Shown here one piece after another: positions 6,735 to 15,960 of a DNA stretch of 25,745 bases. Below the pieces are notes generated by a model. The model saw only the letters and a list, made by a program, of their open reading frames with translations, did not search any database and had not been told where the DNA came from. This DNA is from Clostridia bacterium (GTDB lineage: Bacteria > Bacillota > Clostridia > Oscillospirales > UBA644): contig WHHJ01000026.1 of NCBI GenBank assembly GCA_014872655.1, forward strand, positions 1-25,745, in the 5' to 3' direction. The number at the start of each line of letters is the position of its first letter. Position 1 is the first letter of the stretch. The position numbers and the translations under genes were made by a program.

Positions 6735-7220
6735 TCAATTCAAAAAAGTCACGCCAAAACTCAAATAAACAGCAAATAAACACCAGACTAAATACGGAAT
6801 CTGTAAATACGCGGCAATTGGCTTGATCTTATAAAATGTAAAGATCATCCAAATGATTACAAAAATCATCAAAACCAGCCAAATAGAAGCAAACAGAAAC
6901 AGCTCAAGACCAAAGAAGAAAATACTCCAGGCAAAATTCATCGCCAACTGAATTCCGTAAGGAAGCAGCGCAGAAAAAGTATCTAATCCCTGTTCTTTTA
7001 TCTGACGACAAATTAAATAACTGCTCACACCCATTAAAACATATAAAATAGTCCATACAATCGGAAAAACAATCGCCGGCGGACTTAAAAACGGCTTTTC
7101 AAAAGACGCATACCCTTGCCCTATATCTCCGGCAATTACGCTGGATGCCAACCCCACTACCAACGGAATCGCAATACATAACAACAGCTGCTCAATCGAA
7201 ATCTTTTTTTGTTTGTCCAT
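6735..7220 (-). CDS. tspO: TspO/MBR family membrane protein
   Basis: A 161-residue integral membrane protein with five predicted helices, the TspO fold. Recognisable pieces are GYASFEKPFLSPPAIVFPIV with WTILYVLMG, then NFAWSIFFFGLELF and the last helix LVWCLFAVYLSFGVTFLN. TspO proteins bind porphyrins and cholesterol-like ligands. Being last in a run with hemZ makes a link to tetrapyrroles plausible, but that is inference. GGAGG lies 6 nt before ATG 7220. The frame is open further upstream but overlaps the preceding kinase gene. No clear terminator follows; the rpsU promoter lies in the gap downstream. Confidence 0.92.
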   Translation of the reverse strand: MDKQKKISIEQLLLCIAIPLVVGLASSVIAGDIGQGYASFEKPFLSPPAIVFPIVWTILYVLMGVSSYLICRQIKEQGLDTFSALLPYGIQLAMNFAWSIFFFGLELFLFASIWLVLMIFVIIWMIFTFYKIKPIAAYLQIPYLVWCLFAVYLSFGVTFLN

Positions 7221-7245
7221 ATCAACCCTCCAACTGAAATAAAAT

Positions 7246-8166
7246 TCAGCCGATAAATTCATGCAACAAAGAATCTTTGGGAATTTGTGAAGCCTCCACA
7301 TAATCAAAAACGCGAATGCGCCGTAACAAATCCTGCGCTGTCTCATAATGTGCACTATCTGCAGTTACAACAGACAGCACCTTTTCCGCCTGTGCCCGCA
7401 GCAAACCACACTCATACGCATGCGTGGTATCAATCCGACAATCCGCAAATTTTTGAAACGGTCGGATATACAGATCCTCGCCGGCACACACATCTCCCCA
7501 TACCGAAAGCGTACGCTCCGCATCGCAATCCCGTGCCCAGGAATCTCGAACAATCCGCCGCAGACAGCGAACTTGTCTCTTACTGAGCCAAACACGGTCG
7601 CCATACGTAAATCCGCTGTGGGGGCTGACGTATACTTTATAAAGATCATTGACCGGCAGCCCTTCGGAAATTCTGTCGTTGAGGGCATGTAATCCCTCCA
7701 CAATCACGATCCCGTCTTGAGGCAACTCGACCTTCTTTGCATGATCCTGACGGACTCCTTTTGTAAAGTCAAAAACAGGCAACTCCGCTTCCCCGGTTTT
7801 ATCCAACTGCATCAAGGTCTGAACAATCAAATCTATTTGCAAAGCATCAACTACTTCCGCATTTGGCCGGCCGTCAACAACAGGCAATTCCGACCGATTT
7901 TTATAAAAATCATCTAAGGATACCGCCACTGCAGGACGTCCCTGCCGAACAATCTCCCTAAATAATTTTTGTGCCGTCGTTGTCTTCCCGGAAGAAGATG
8001 GCCCCGATAACAGTACGATCCTTTTCTGAGACACTTTTTCAGCAAGTTTCAAGATTTGAGTATAAAAAGCATTTTCGGTTTGCCGAATGGTCAGCTCGCG
8101 TTCTGAAGACAACTGCCCGTTGACTTTTTCGACAATATAAAACCCTTTCTGATTCTGAAGTTCCAT
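7246..8166 (-). CDS. uridine kinase / phosphoribulokinase family nucleoside kinase
   Basis: A 306-residue P-loop kinase. Walker A is GPSSSGKTT (55-63), followed by AVSLDDFYKNRSELP (the DDFY motif of the family) and VDGRPNAEVVDALQ. IVIVEGLHALND gives the Walker B region. A lid-like segment follows (VRCLRRIVRDSWARD). Many clostridial relatives I recall are about 550 residues, with a TGS-like and threonyl-tRNA-synthetase-like N-terminal half; here only about 45 residues precede the P-loop. So it is the kinase half alone. Likely reaction: ATP-dependent phosphorylation of uridine/cytidine or a related substrate, unproven. AAGGA precedes the ATG. It lies 15 bp after hemZ and 25 bp before tspO. Confidence 0.85.
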   Translation of the reverse strand: MELQNQKGFYIVEKVNGQLSSERELTIRQTENAFYTQILKLAEKVSQKRIVLLSGPSSSGKTTTAQKLFREIVRQGRPAVAVSLDDFYKNRSELPVVDGRPNAEVVDALQIDLIVQTLMQLDKTGEAELPVFDFTKGVRQDHAKKVELPQDGIVIVEGLHALNDRISEGLPVNDLYKVYVSPHSGFTYGDRVWLSKRQVRCLRRIVRDSWARDCDAERTLSVWGDVCAGEDLYIRPFQKFADCRIDTTHAYECGLLRAQAEKVLSVVTADSAHYETAQDLLRRIRVFDYVEASQIPKDSLLHEFIG

Positions 8167-8181
8167 GTTTTTCCTTTCTAA

Positions 8182-9576
8182 TCAAAGCCCGTCTATCAGA
8201 CGAATCGGCTCCTTAACATAATTATATGCATATTTTGTATTCATATGCCTGTCGATTTTACCGTCCGACAAACGAACTATTTTCGTTACCGCATTCGCCC
8301 CTACGCCAATAACGGTTTGAATGTCATCCATCATAAAAATATTGTATAAACACTGTTTTCCGTCCCGTGCATACCCCACGTTTTCGTGATTTCCCACCGT
8401 GTTCTTCTGCCGATACAGATAATACGGTAAATAGACATTCCGATCACAAGTTTCTTCCGCAAACGAGACCATCTGCCCGGTCAAAAATGCTTGCTCCTGT
8501 TTTGGAATCATATGCTCCATACCGTAATCTGCCCCACGTTTTACGTACAGGGTGTGCAGCGTAATGTCTGCCGGTTGAAGCGAAACAATTTTAGAGAAGG
8601 ACTCTGAAAAAGATTCTAAGGTGTCGCCCGGCAACCCGGCAATTACATCTATATTAATGTCAAATTGTTTTTGACAAGCTTTTTCATAAGCATCAAAGAA
8701 ATCCTTAACCGTATGGTTTCGTCCGATAGTCTTTAATACCGTATCATTCAGTGTTTGAGGATTCACACTGATTCGGTTTACGCCAAACGCTTTCAGCAAA
8801 TCTAATTTCGTTTCTGTAATGGTATCCGGACGCCCTGCCTCTACTGTATATTCCAACAGGTGTGACAAGTCAACAGATTGTGCAACCTGCGCTAACAGAC
8901 GCTTTAGTTGGCATTCATTCAATACTGTTGGAGTTCCTCCGCCGATATAAAGACTTAAAACTCGATATCCTCCTTGACGGATCAGTTGCGCTTTATAAAC
9001 CAATTCCCGACACAAGCAATCCAAGTACAAATCCAATAAATCGCCCTCAGAAGAAGTTGCTGAAGAAACAAAAGAACAATATCGGCACCGGCTGGGACAA
9101 AACGGAATCGAGATATATAAACTCACATTCTTTTCTCCGCAGAGCCCTACCGCAGGAGCCCGCTGCTGAAGAATTTTCTTACACAATTCAATCTTAGGCG
9201 GCTCAACCAAGTAGTCCTCCTGCATCACCCGCGCCGCGTTCTCGGCATACTGCTGCTGTAACTTTTGATAGTACAAAGCGGACTTAATGCCCGTCAACAA
9301 TCCCCACGGACTATGCAACCCAGTCGCTGCACTCAATGCGTCGTACGCCGCCCGCTTTAAAGCAAGCCGTTCCCCGTCAAACCGCGACGGCTGATAGGGT
9401 GCCGTTGCCTCAAAACGACCGGCTGCACATTCAAAAACAGCCTGCGCCTCGGTTGCCCCGAGGCGCACAGTTAATCGATTTCCATCCTCTTCCGAAAAAT
9501 TAGACAGAGGGAAAAACAACAAACACAGGTTCTGCAAATCATGTACCCGGTTGCTGCCAATCAGTTGCAGAATCAT
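8182..9576 (-). CDS. hemZ: coproporphyrinogen dehydrogenase-like radical SAM protein HemZ
   Basis: A 464-residue HemN-family radical SAM enzyme; in Bacillus HemZ is assigned to oxygen-independent oxidation of coproporphyrinogen III. The 4Fe-4S cluster motif CPSRCRYC is at 160-167 (C160, C164, C167), with IGGGTPTVL at 211-219 binding SAM, and VEAGRPDTI, VNRISVNPQTLND and INIDVIAGLPGDT following as usual. About 150 residues precede the radical SAM core, as in HemZ. The ATG at 9576 overlaps the TGA of the SGNH gene (ATGA), with GGGA 5 nt before it. The frame is open to 9672 but that would overlap the upstream gene deeply. In other Firmicutes hemZ often follows dtd; here an SGNH gene intervenes. 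Confidence 0.92.
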   Translation of the reverse strand: MILQLIGSNRVHDLQNLCLLFFPLSNFSEEDGNRLTVRLGATEAQAVFECAAGRFEATAPYQPSRFDGERLALKRAAYDALSAATGLHSPWGLLTGIKSALYYQKLQQQYAENAARVMQEDYLVEPPKIELCKKILQQRAPAVGLCGEKNVSLYISIPFCPSRCRYCSFVSSATSSEGDLLDLYLDCLCRELVYKAQLIRQGGYRVLSLYIGGGTPTVLNECQLKRLLAQVAQSVDLSHLLEYTVEAGRPDTITETKLDLLKAFGVNRISVNPQTLNDTVLKTIGRNHTVKDFFDAYEKACQKQFDINIDVIAGLPGDTLESFSESFSKIVSLQPADITLHTLYVKRGADYGMEHMIPKQEQAFLTGQMVSFAEETCDRNVYLPYYLYRQKNTVGNHENVGYARDGKQCLYNIFMMDDIQTVIGVGANAVTKIVRLSDGKIDRHMNTKYAYNYVKEPIRLIDGL

Positions 9577-10640
9577 ACTAATCCCAGCGCCAGCTTCAGC
9601 ACAGGAGCTACTCCTGCAGCCATTCTGGAGAAGCCCAAATCTGTCGGGTGATTTCTGTCCACAGTACAGCAATCACGGAAGAAATCGTGACCAAACAGTT
9701 GAGAACCATCAATAAAATACACGTTCTGATCCCCCGCCTTTACAGCATTCATATAAGTTTGATAAATCACAGCTTTCCGTTTTTCTCCTTCTACCGGATT
9801 ATCATCATAATCCGGCTTGGTCATTATAATAATCGGCAGATCCGGTTTTGCATCACGAATAATTTGGAAAAACTTTTTATGAGTTTTTTTCAAATATTCG
9901 GCATCCGGCGCATTATGATCATAATCATAAATAAAAGCTGAAATATCCAATCCGGCAATCAATTTTGCAACAATCTCGTCCCCGCGAGCATTAGATGAAA
10001 ATCCGAGACTGATAATCTCTACATTCAGCATTCGGCTCAACATATTTACATAACAATTTCCCGGCCGGGACGCACATCCGCCCTGCGTAATTGAGGATCC
10101 ATGAACCAACACCGGTTTTTGCACAGCATACGGTTCCGGCTCAGCAATAATAGCATCCGGCAACAGCCCAATTTCCATCTTTTCCACACCGCTGTATAAC
10201 GGCAGGTTAAAAGTATAATCCTCCAACTGTCCGTCACAACTAAATACACGCGTATATTCACTCTCACGATTATAACAAGCAGCAATTTGCCAAAATCTTT
10301 TTTGCAGACCGTTGCCCTTAAAGATATCCACCCCGGCAACTCCGTTATCCGGCATATGCTCCATAAAATCAGGCTTATTCAAAACCATATGTACCCCGAT
10401 TGTTTTTGTATTTGTTTTTACCGTAGCTTGAACACCGGAAGTATTATTAGAACGAATATTGACGCCAAGAGTATACTCGGACTCAAACGCATCATCCATA
10501 CGGTGATAATTCCCGTTTTTTTCTTCCCAAGCTAATCCAGAAAGACGAATCTGCGGAACCTCCCGCACATCCAAATAAACCAATCCGTCTTCTCCCACCT
10601 GTTTGGCTTGCTCCGGATAAAGTTCTGCAACTGTTTTCAT
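9573..10640 (-). CDS. SGNH/GDSL-type hydrolase with N-terminal beta-sandwich domain
   Basis: A 355-residue protein with no signal peptide, so probably cytosolic. An N-terminal region of about 165 residues (FESEYTLGVNIRSNNTSGVQ and onward) looks like a beta-sandwich. The SGNH core begins with VLVHGSSITQGGCASRPG (178-194), where Ser183 takes the place of the GDS nucleophile, then GFSSNARGDE (block II), DYDHNAP (block III, Asn243) and DRNHPTD (Asp328, His331). The combination is typical of carbohydrate esterase-like SGNH proteins, such as acetyl esterases or 9-O-acetylesterases; the substrate is unknown. GAGGAG lies 9 nt before ATG 10640. Its stop overlaps the hemZ start, which suggests co-translation with hemZ. 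It sits between an MBL hydrolase and hemZ where many relatives have no such gene. Confidence 0.88.
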   Translation of the reverse strand: MKTVAELYPEQAKQVGEDGLVYLDVREVPQIRLSGLAWEEKNGNYHRMDDAFESEYTLGVNIRSNNTSGVQATVKTNTKTIGVHMVLNKPDFMEHMPDNGVAGVDIFKGNGLQKRFWQIAACYNRESEYTRVFSCDGQLEDYTFNLPLYSGVEKMEIGLLPDAIIAEPEPYAVQKPVLVHGSSITQGGCASRPGNCYVNMLSRMLNVEIISLGFSSNARGDEIVAKLIAGLDISAFIYDYDHNAPDAEYLKKTHKKFFQIIRDAKPDLPIIIMTKPDYDDNPVEGEKRKAVIYQTYMNAVKAGDQNVYFIDGSQLFGHDFFRDCCTVDRNHPTDLGFSRMAAGVAPVLKLALGLV

Positions 10641-10666
10641 AAAAAACAACTCCTCTTTTTTCTTTT

Positions 10667-11305
10667 TTATCTGAACTGTTCAAAATAATGTATATACGGA
10701 TTTTGCAGCCGTTCGCGGCCGATCGTCGTATCCGGACCGTGCCCGGGATGCACAATCGTATCAGCAGGAAGTGCCAATACACGTTTTAGCGACTGTGCCA
10801 TTTGCCGTTCATCTCCTCGCGGAAAATCTGTCCGGCCCACCGACAAATAAAATAGTAAATCCCCGCAAAACAAATGTCCGGACGTGTATAGACACATACT
10901 GCCAGGCGTATGCCCCGGAGTACTCAAAATGTCAAAAGTATCCGATCCAAACGCCAACGAATCCCCGTCCCGAACTCGTCTGTCTGATAAATAAGTTCTG
11001 CTTTCGTACTCCGAAAACATCCCGAATGGATCATATAAACTCCGGTCTGACAAAAAACATACGTCGTCCTGATGAATCACAACACAGGCTCCATATTTCT
11101 GCCGAAAATACGGTACTTCAAACACATGATCAAAATGTCCGTGCGTCAAAACAATGAGCGAAACCGTATAGCCTTCCAAAGCAGATTCTATTCTGTCTCG
11201 ATCTGCACCGGGATCGATCAACATCGCCTGTCCACTGGATTCATCCCGAAGAATATAACAATTACAACCATACGGCCCTACTTCTAACTTCTGATATTGC
11301 ATCAT
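10667..11305 (-). CDS. MBL-fold metallo-hydrolase (glyoxalase II-like)
   Basis: A 212-residue single-domain metallo-beta-lactamase-fold hydrolase. Metal ligands are THGHFDH (H55, H57, D59, H60), STPGHTPG (H132), FCGDLLF (D149) and HPGHGP (H189), a complete two-metal site. It resembles the short glyoxalase II-like proteins found after dtd in Firmicutes; the substrate is not established. The ATG at 11305 overlaps the dtd stop as ATGA, so translation is probably coupled. 26 bp separate it from the SGNH gene downstream. Confidence 0.92.
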   Translation of the reverse strand: MMQYQKLEVGPYGCNCYILRDESSGQAMLIDPGADRDRIESALEGYTVSLIVLTHGHFDHVFEVPYFRQKYGACVVIHQDDVCFLSDRSLYDPFGMFSEYESRTYLSDRRVRDGDSLAFGSDTFDILSTPGHTPGSMCLYTSGHLFCGDLLFYLSVGRTDFPRGDERQMAQSLKRVLALPADTIVHPGHGPDTTIGRERLQNPYIHYFEQFR

Positions 11306-11748
11306 TTAAAATCCTCCGAATCCAGCGTCATTACAATCGGACCGTCATGGACCAGCGAAACCTCCATATCGGCACCGAATACTCCCGTTTGTACCGTAAC
11401 CCGATTCCGCATGCAATCCACAAACTTTTCATACAACGGCTGAGCTATTTCCGCCTTAGCCGCAGCACTAAACGATGGACGATTCCCTCGACGAGCGTCC
11501 GCATACAACGTAAAATTGGACACCACCAAAACCTGTCCGCCTACATCCGTCACAGACAAATTCATCTTCCCCTGTACATCAGAAAAAATCCGTAAATCAC
11601 AAACTTTTTGCGCCATTCTTTCGCAGAATTCTTCCGTGTCCTCTGCACAAAATCCCACAAAAAGGACCAATCCGGCACCGATTTTGGAATAAGGACTTCC
11701 ATCGGCTTTTAATTCCGCGCTCCGCACACGCTGCAATACGATTCTCAT
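11302..11748 (-). CDS. dtd: D-aminoacyl-tRNA deacylase
   Basis: A 148-residue DTD, the usual length. DTD removes D-amino acids (and glycine) from mischarged tRNAs. Expected landmarks are the N-terminal MRIVLQRV, VGFCAEDTEE, the SQ-x-TL motif written here as SNFTLYAD (77-84, Thr80 kept), RRGNRPSF and GVFGADMEVSL. The second motif is normally N-x-GPVT; here it is HDGPIV (134-139). The chirality-selecting Gly-Pro (G136, P137) is kept. Q-to-N and N-to-H changes may be lineage variation. The start overlaps the rel stop and the end overlaps the MBL start, both as ATGA. Confidence 0.93.
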   Translation of the reverse strand: MRIVLQRVRSAELKADGSPYSKIGAGLVLFVGFCAEDTEEFCERMAQKVCDLRIFSDVQGKMNLSVTDVGGQVLVVSNFTLYADARRGNRPSFSAAAKAEIAQPLYEKFVDCMRNRVTVQTGVFGADMEVSLVHDGPIVMTLDSEDFK

Positions 11749-13892
11749 AAATCAATTCCACTCCGCTTTACACTCATGACGTCGCCCAGATTTTCAATTT
11801 TCTTGGCCACCGTGCCCAAATGCTCCAAGCCGTGTACATCAATCGTCAAATAGACCTGAACACAACCGTCGTTCAATTCTTTAATATTGATCGAATGCGT
11901 CACGACGCGCATCGAAGCCAGCACCGCAGAAATTTCAGCGACCAACCCGATATTTCCCAAAGCCGTAACTATCAAATTTGCGGCGAAATAACCGTTATTT
12001 CCGCCTTCCCAATAAACATTGACCAGCCGATCCGGATCCGCTTTTTTAATATTCGGGCAATCGGCTTTATGCACCGACACGCCAAAACCGCGCGTCACAA
12101 AACCTTTAATCTCATCACCGGGCAGTGGCGTACAACATCCCGCGAACTTCACCAAACAGTTGTCGATTCCCTCTACCGCAACTCCGTTTACAGAATGCCG
12201 CTGGCGCTGAGGAACAACCGGTTTGGGAGGTTCTGCCTGTTTACTGAGCCGCATATACTCATCTTTTAAAAAGGGAAGAATCTTTGAAATAGATAACCCG
12301 CCGTACCCGATCATCGCATAAAACTCGTCGATACTGTCTAAATGGTATCGGTCCAGCGCTTTTGCATACAATTCTTCTCGTGAAACGACGTTAAAATTCA
12401 CATTCAACCGATGCAGTTCACGTTCCAAATCCTCTTTGCCGTGCTCAATGTTTTCTTCCCGTTTTTCCTTTTTAAACCATTGCCGGATTTTACTTTTGGC
12501 TTCATTGGTGCGTACCAATTTTAACCAATCTCGCGAAGGACCGTTGGAGGACGCAGAAGTTAAAATCTCGCAAACATCCCCGTTACGAAGCGGGGTCGTC
12601 AATTCCACAATCCGTCCGTTAATCTTTGCCCCGATCATTTTGTTGCCGACACCGCTGTGAATCGCATACGCAAAATCAATCGGATTCGAGTCCGCAGGCA
12701 ACGTCACAATATCTCCTCGCGGAGTTGAAACAAAGACTTGGTCAGCAAACAAATCAATTTTAAACGTCTTTATAAAATCATCGTGCTCTTTTACATTGCT
12801 CTGCACTTCAAGCAGGTTCCGCACCCATGCCAGTCTCGAATCCACATCTGCCGAAGCAAAGACTCCGGATTTGTATTTCCAATGCGCCGCGATACCCATT
12901 TCTGCAATCCGGTGCATTTCTTCAGTACGAATTTGAATTTCAAACCAATATCCCTTATACGTTACTGTCGTATGCAACGACTGATACATATTCGGTTTCG
13001 GCGTGGCGATATAGTCCTTCAATCTCCCCGGCATGGCACGAAAAGTATCGTGCATGTAGCCGAGCGCATTATAGCAATCACTTACCTTATCTACAATAAT
13101 TCTAAACGCGTATAAATCGTAAATTTCATCAAACCGTTTATTTTGCCCGAACATCTTTCGATAAATACTATAAGCGTGCTTAATTCGGCCGCTGACCCGA
13201 GCCTTTATGCCGGCCTGCTTTAACTTCTCTTCAATCTGAACATGAATTTCTTCAAAAATATGATTATCAGAATGAAACGCCTTTAAATCCTGCGCAATTT
13301 CCGCATATCCTACCGGGTCCAGATAACGCAACGAGATATCTTCCAATTCTGATTTTAAATTTTGGATACCTAAACGATGTGCCAGCGGCGCATAAACCTC
13401 AATGGTCTCCAGTGCAATTTCACGTCTGCGCTTATCCGGCTGTCCATCTAACGTACGCATATTATGCAGCCGATCCGCTAACTTAATCAGAATCACACGG
13501 ATATCTTTTGCCATGGCAAGCAGCATTTTTCTCAAATTTTCGATCTGCTGTTCTTCTTGTGAAGAAAAATAAATCTTGCCCAATTTCGTCAGTCCGTCAA
13601 CCAAAGACGCCACTTCCTGACCAAACAGCTTCTTTACCTGATCCAGCGTCACTTCCGTATCTTCCACCGTATCATGTAAAAGCGCGGCGATAATAGAGTC
13701 CGTATCACAGTCATATGCAACCAGAATTTTTGCAACCTCAATCGGGTGGAAAATATATGGTTCTCCGCTCTTCCGTTTCTGCCCCTCATGTGCTTTGGCT
13801 GCAAATTCCAGAGCCTGCATAATCCGGTCAATATCATAATTGCTGCCGCTGTCTTCCAACGTTTTCAACAATCCGCTGCCAAAATCATCCAT
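11745..13892 (-). CDS. rel: bifunctional (p)ppGpp synthetase/hydrolase Rel
   Basis: A long RSH enzyme (715 residues) that makes and degrades the stringent-response alarmone (p)ppGpp. The hydrolase HD domain comes first (AHEGQKRKSGEPYIFHP; HDTVEDT at 73-79; KLADRLHNMRTL at 137-148). Both HD motifs are intact, so hydrolase activity is expected. The synthetase domain has FDEIYDLYAFRIIVD, GRLKDYIATPKPNMYQSLHT and IAAHWKYK. TGS follows at about 390-455 (SNPIDFAYAIHSGVGNKM), then the conserved CCTPLPGD zinc-finger/RIS segment and a C-terminal ACT domain. AGAAGG lies 9 nt before ATG 13892, so that start is preferred over ATG 13901. It overlaps the recJ end by a few bases. The usual apt gene between recJ and rel is absent. 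Confidence 0.96.
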   Translation of the reverse strand: MDDFGSGLLKTLEDSGSNYDIDRIMQALEFAAKAHEGQKRKSGEPYIFHPIEVAKILVAYDCDTDSIIAALLHDTVEDTEVTLDQVKKLFGQEVASLVDGLTKLGKIYFSSQEEQQIENLRKMLLAMAKDIRVILIKLADRLHNMRTLDGQPDKRRREIALETIEVYAPLAHRLGIQNLKSELEDISLRYLDPVGYAEIAQDLKAFHSDNHIFEEIHVQIEEKLKQAGIKARVSGRIKHAYSIYRKMFGQNKRFDEIYDLYAFRIIVDKVSDCYNALGYMHDTFRAMPGRLKDYIATPKPNMYQSLHTTVTYKGYWFEIQIRTEEMHRIAEMGIAAHWKYKSGVFASADVDSRLAWVRNLLEVQSNVKEHDDFIKTFKIDLFADQVFVSTPRGDIVTLPADSNPIDFAYAIHSGVGNKMIGAKINGRIVELTTPLRNGDVCEILTSASSNGPSRDWLKLVRTNEAKSKIRQWFKKEKREENIEHGKEDLERELHRLNVNFNVVSREELYAKALDRYHLDSIDEFYAMIGYGGLSISKILPFLKDEYMRLSKQAEPPKPVVPQRQRHSVNGVAVEGIDNCLVKFAGCCTPLPGDEIKGFVTRGFGVSVHKADCPNIKKADPDRLVNVYWEGGNNGYFAANLIVTALGNIGLVAEISAVLASMRVVTHSINIKELNDGCVQVYLTIDVHGLEHLGTVAKKIENLGDVMSVKRSGIDL

Positions 13893-15951
13893 TCTGATCA
13901 TCCTTCTGCTCTCGATTTATCCCAATATCCTGCCAAGTCGGACTTAAAGAAAGATTTACCTTGCTTTGTGTATCCCGAAAAACAATTTCGATTCCATGGT
14001 CCGTCTGCACCGATAAAATTCCTAATTCTTCAAACACCCTTAATGCCAACATCAGTTTGCAATAATGAAACCCCTTAACAGCCCGTCGAATAGACCGAGC
14101 CAAAGCAAATGGCTGAAAATGCGTTTGCTGCGCATGCATCTGACGAATTAAGTATTTATAAACATAAACCATTTCCCGACGCGTCAACTGCATCTCGTCT
14201 GTTACTGTACCAGTCTGTATGTAAGTCTTATACATTTTTTGATAAAAGCTATTTTGCTGAACGATTTCATCACTTGGCATAATGCTTTTAATGCTGAGGG
14301 ACAATGAACTTTGGTGATTAAACACGTTTTCACTCATACAGCAAATAATCGAAACCCGATCTCCCACCGCATAATCAAAATCCTGAAGACGCATTCCAAA
14401 ATACATCGCCGTAAATTCTGTTCCGTCCAACTGCACGCAAAGTTTTAAATGTTTTCCCATCCCCACACTGAAAATATCCGTAATCGTTAAATTCCGAACA
14501 CAAAAATACGGAGTAGGATTTCCTGCGCCAAACGGTTCTAATTTACTGATCCGATACACGGTCTGCAAACTGAGATCCTTTTTCTTCAATTCGCATTCGG
14601 CTTCCACCACCGGAATCAGCATCTCATCGGTAATCGTCTCATTGGCAACCTGCGTGATCCGTTCTACAAACTCCTCATACCGATCCCGCTGCAACGTCAA
14701 CCCGGCGGCCATCTCGTGTCCCCCGAACTTTTCCAGCAAATCCGATACCTGGCAAAGTAAATCAAACATACTCACGCCCCGGATACTGCGCGCAGACCCC
14801 TTTGCATGCTGGCCGTCAAAACAAATTAAAATACAGGGTTTATGATAATGTTCCACGATTCTGGATGCCACAATCCCAATAACGCCGTGGTGCCATTGGT
14901 CCGACGCCACAACAATAATCTTATCTTCGCTTTTCTTCCCGGATAGCATTTGACGAACATCTTTCAGAATATCGAACTCCATCTGCTGCCGTTCTCGATT
15001 TTCCTGACACAACTCTTCAGACAATTCACGCGCAGACTGAATATCCTCACTCATCATCAACGCCACCGATACCGACGGATCTCCGATCCGCCCGGCAGCA
15101 TTCAGCCTCGGCGCAATCTGGTACGCAATGGAACCCGCACCGATTTTTCCGTTACGATATCCACCCGAAGCCTCCAGCAACGCGCGCATCGGCACCGAAG
15201 CATGCTGCTGCATCTGCTGTAGTCCCAAGCTGACAATCATACGATTTTCATCTACCAGCGGCATAATATCCGCAATGGTCCCTACGGCAACCAAATCTCC
15301 ATATCGTGCAAAAGATTGCTGCGTATCTCCGGATAACGCACAAACTAATTTAAACACAACGCCGACTCCGGCCAATTCTTTAAACGGATACGTCCCGTCA
15401 TTACGTTTTGGATTCACAACCGCCACACAATCCGGCAACTCATCCTTGCATTCATGATGATCCGTCACCACAACGTCTAACCCGTTCGCAACCGCCCAGG
15501 CAATCTCCTCAATCGCCGTTGTCCCGGTATCTACCGTAATAACCAGTCCGGTTCCCGAATCCAAAATCGACTGCAAAGCCGGAATATTTAATCCGTATCC
15601 CTCGCCGGCTCGGTCGGGGATATAATACGCTACATCAGCACCGCAACTGCGTAAATATTTTAACAGCACAACGACCGATGTAATACCATCCACGTCGTAG
15701 TCACCATAAATCGTAATCTTTTCCCTAGCCTGAATCGCAGAAAGAATCCGCACTACCGCTTTGTCCATATCGTTCAATGCCAGCGGATCATGCAAATACG
15801 CAAGATCGATATCAAAGAAGCGCTGTACTTGCGTCTGATCCGTCAAACCTCGATTGCACAAAAGACGCGCCGTCACTTCGTCCGTCTGCAACTGTTCGCA
15901 AAGTTGCCGAACGACCTGCTCATCCTGCTCTTTTATTTCCCATTTTACCAT
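13885..15951 (-). CDS. recJ: single-stranded-DNA-specific exonuclease RecJ
   Basis: A 688-residue DHH-family 5'-3' exonuclease used in recombination and repair. Metal-binding motifs are IYGDYDVDGITS (81-92), VITVDTGT (137-144) and VVTDHHE (161-167). Then come VGTIADIMPL and the DHHA1 signature FGGHEMAAGLTL, and an OB-like segment beginning KLEPFGAGNPTPYF. The C-terminal 150 residues are the extra domain seen in Firmicute RecJ. AAGGTG precedes the ATG; the previous dehydrogenase gene ends 9 bp upstream. Its TGA lies inside the start region of rel. Confidence 0.95.
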   Translation of the reverse strand: MVKWEIKEQDEQVVRQLCEQLQTDEVTARLLCNRGLTDQTQVQRFFDIDLAYLHDPLALNDMDKAVVRILSAIQAREKITIYGDYDVDGITSVVVLLKYLRSCGADVAYYIPDRAGEGYGLNIPALQSILDSGTGLVITVDTGTTAIEEIAWAVANGLDVVVTDHHECKDELPDCVAVVNPKRNDGTYPFKELAGVGVVFKLVCALSGDTQQSFARYGDLVAVGTIADIMPLVDENRMIVSLGLQQMQQHASVPMRALLEASGGYRNGKIGAGSIAYQIAPRLNAAGRIGDPSVSVALMMSEDIQSARELSEELCQENRERQQMEFDILKDVRQMLSGKKSEDKIIVVASDQWHHGVIGIVASRIVEHYHKPCILICFDGQHAKGSARSIRGVSMFDLLCQVSDLLEKFGGHEMAAGLTLQRDRYEEFVERITQVANETITDEMLIPVVEAECELKKKDLSLQTVYRISKLEPFGAGNPTPYFCVRNLTITDIFSVGMGKHLKLCVQLDGTEFTAMYFGMRLQDFDYAVGDRVSIICCMSENVFNHQSSLSLSIKSIMPSDEIVQQNSFYQKMYKTYIQTGTVTDEMQLTRREMVYVYKYLIRQMHAQQTHFQPFALARSIRRAVKGFHYCKLMLALRVFEELGILSVQTDHGIEIVFRDTQSKVNLSLSPTWQDIGINREQKDDQNG

Positions 15952-15960
15952 GAAATCTTA

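Noticed and set aside
11820..13115. Several 60-150-codon plus-strand open frames opposite rel
   Set aside because: They are antisense shadows of a highly conserved gene, with no ribosome binding sites and no recognisable domains.
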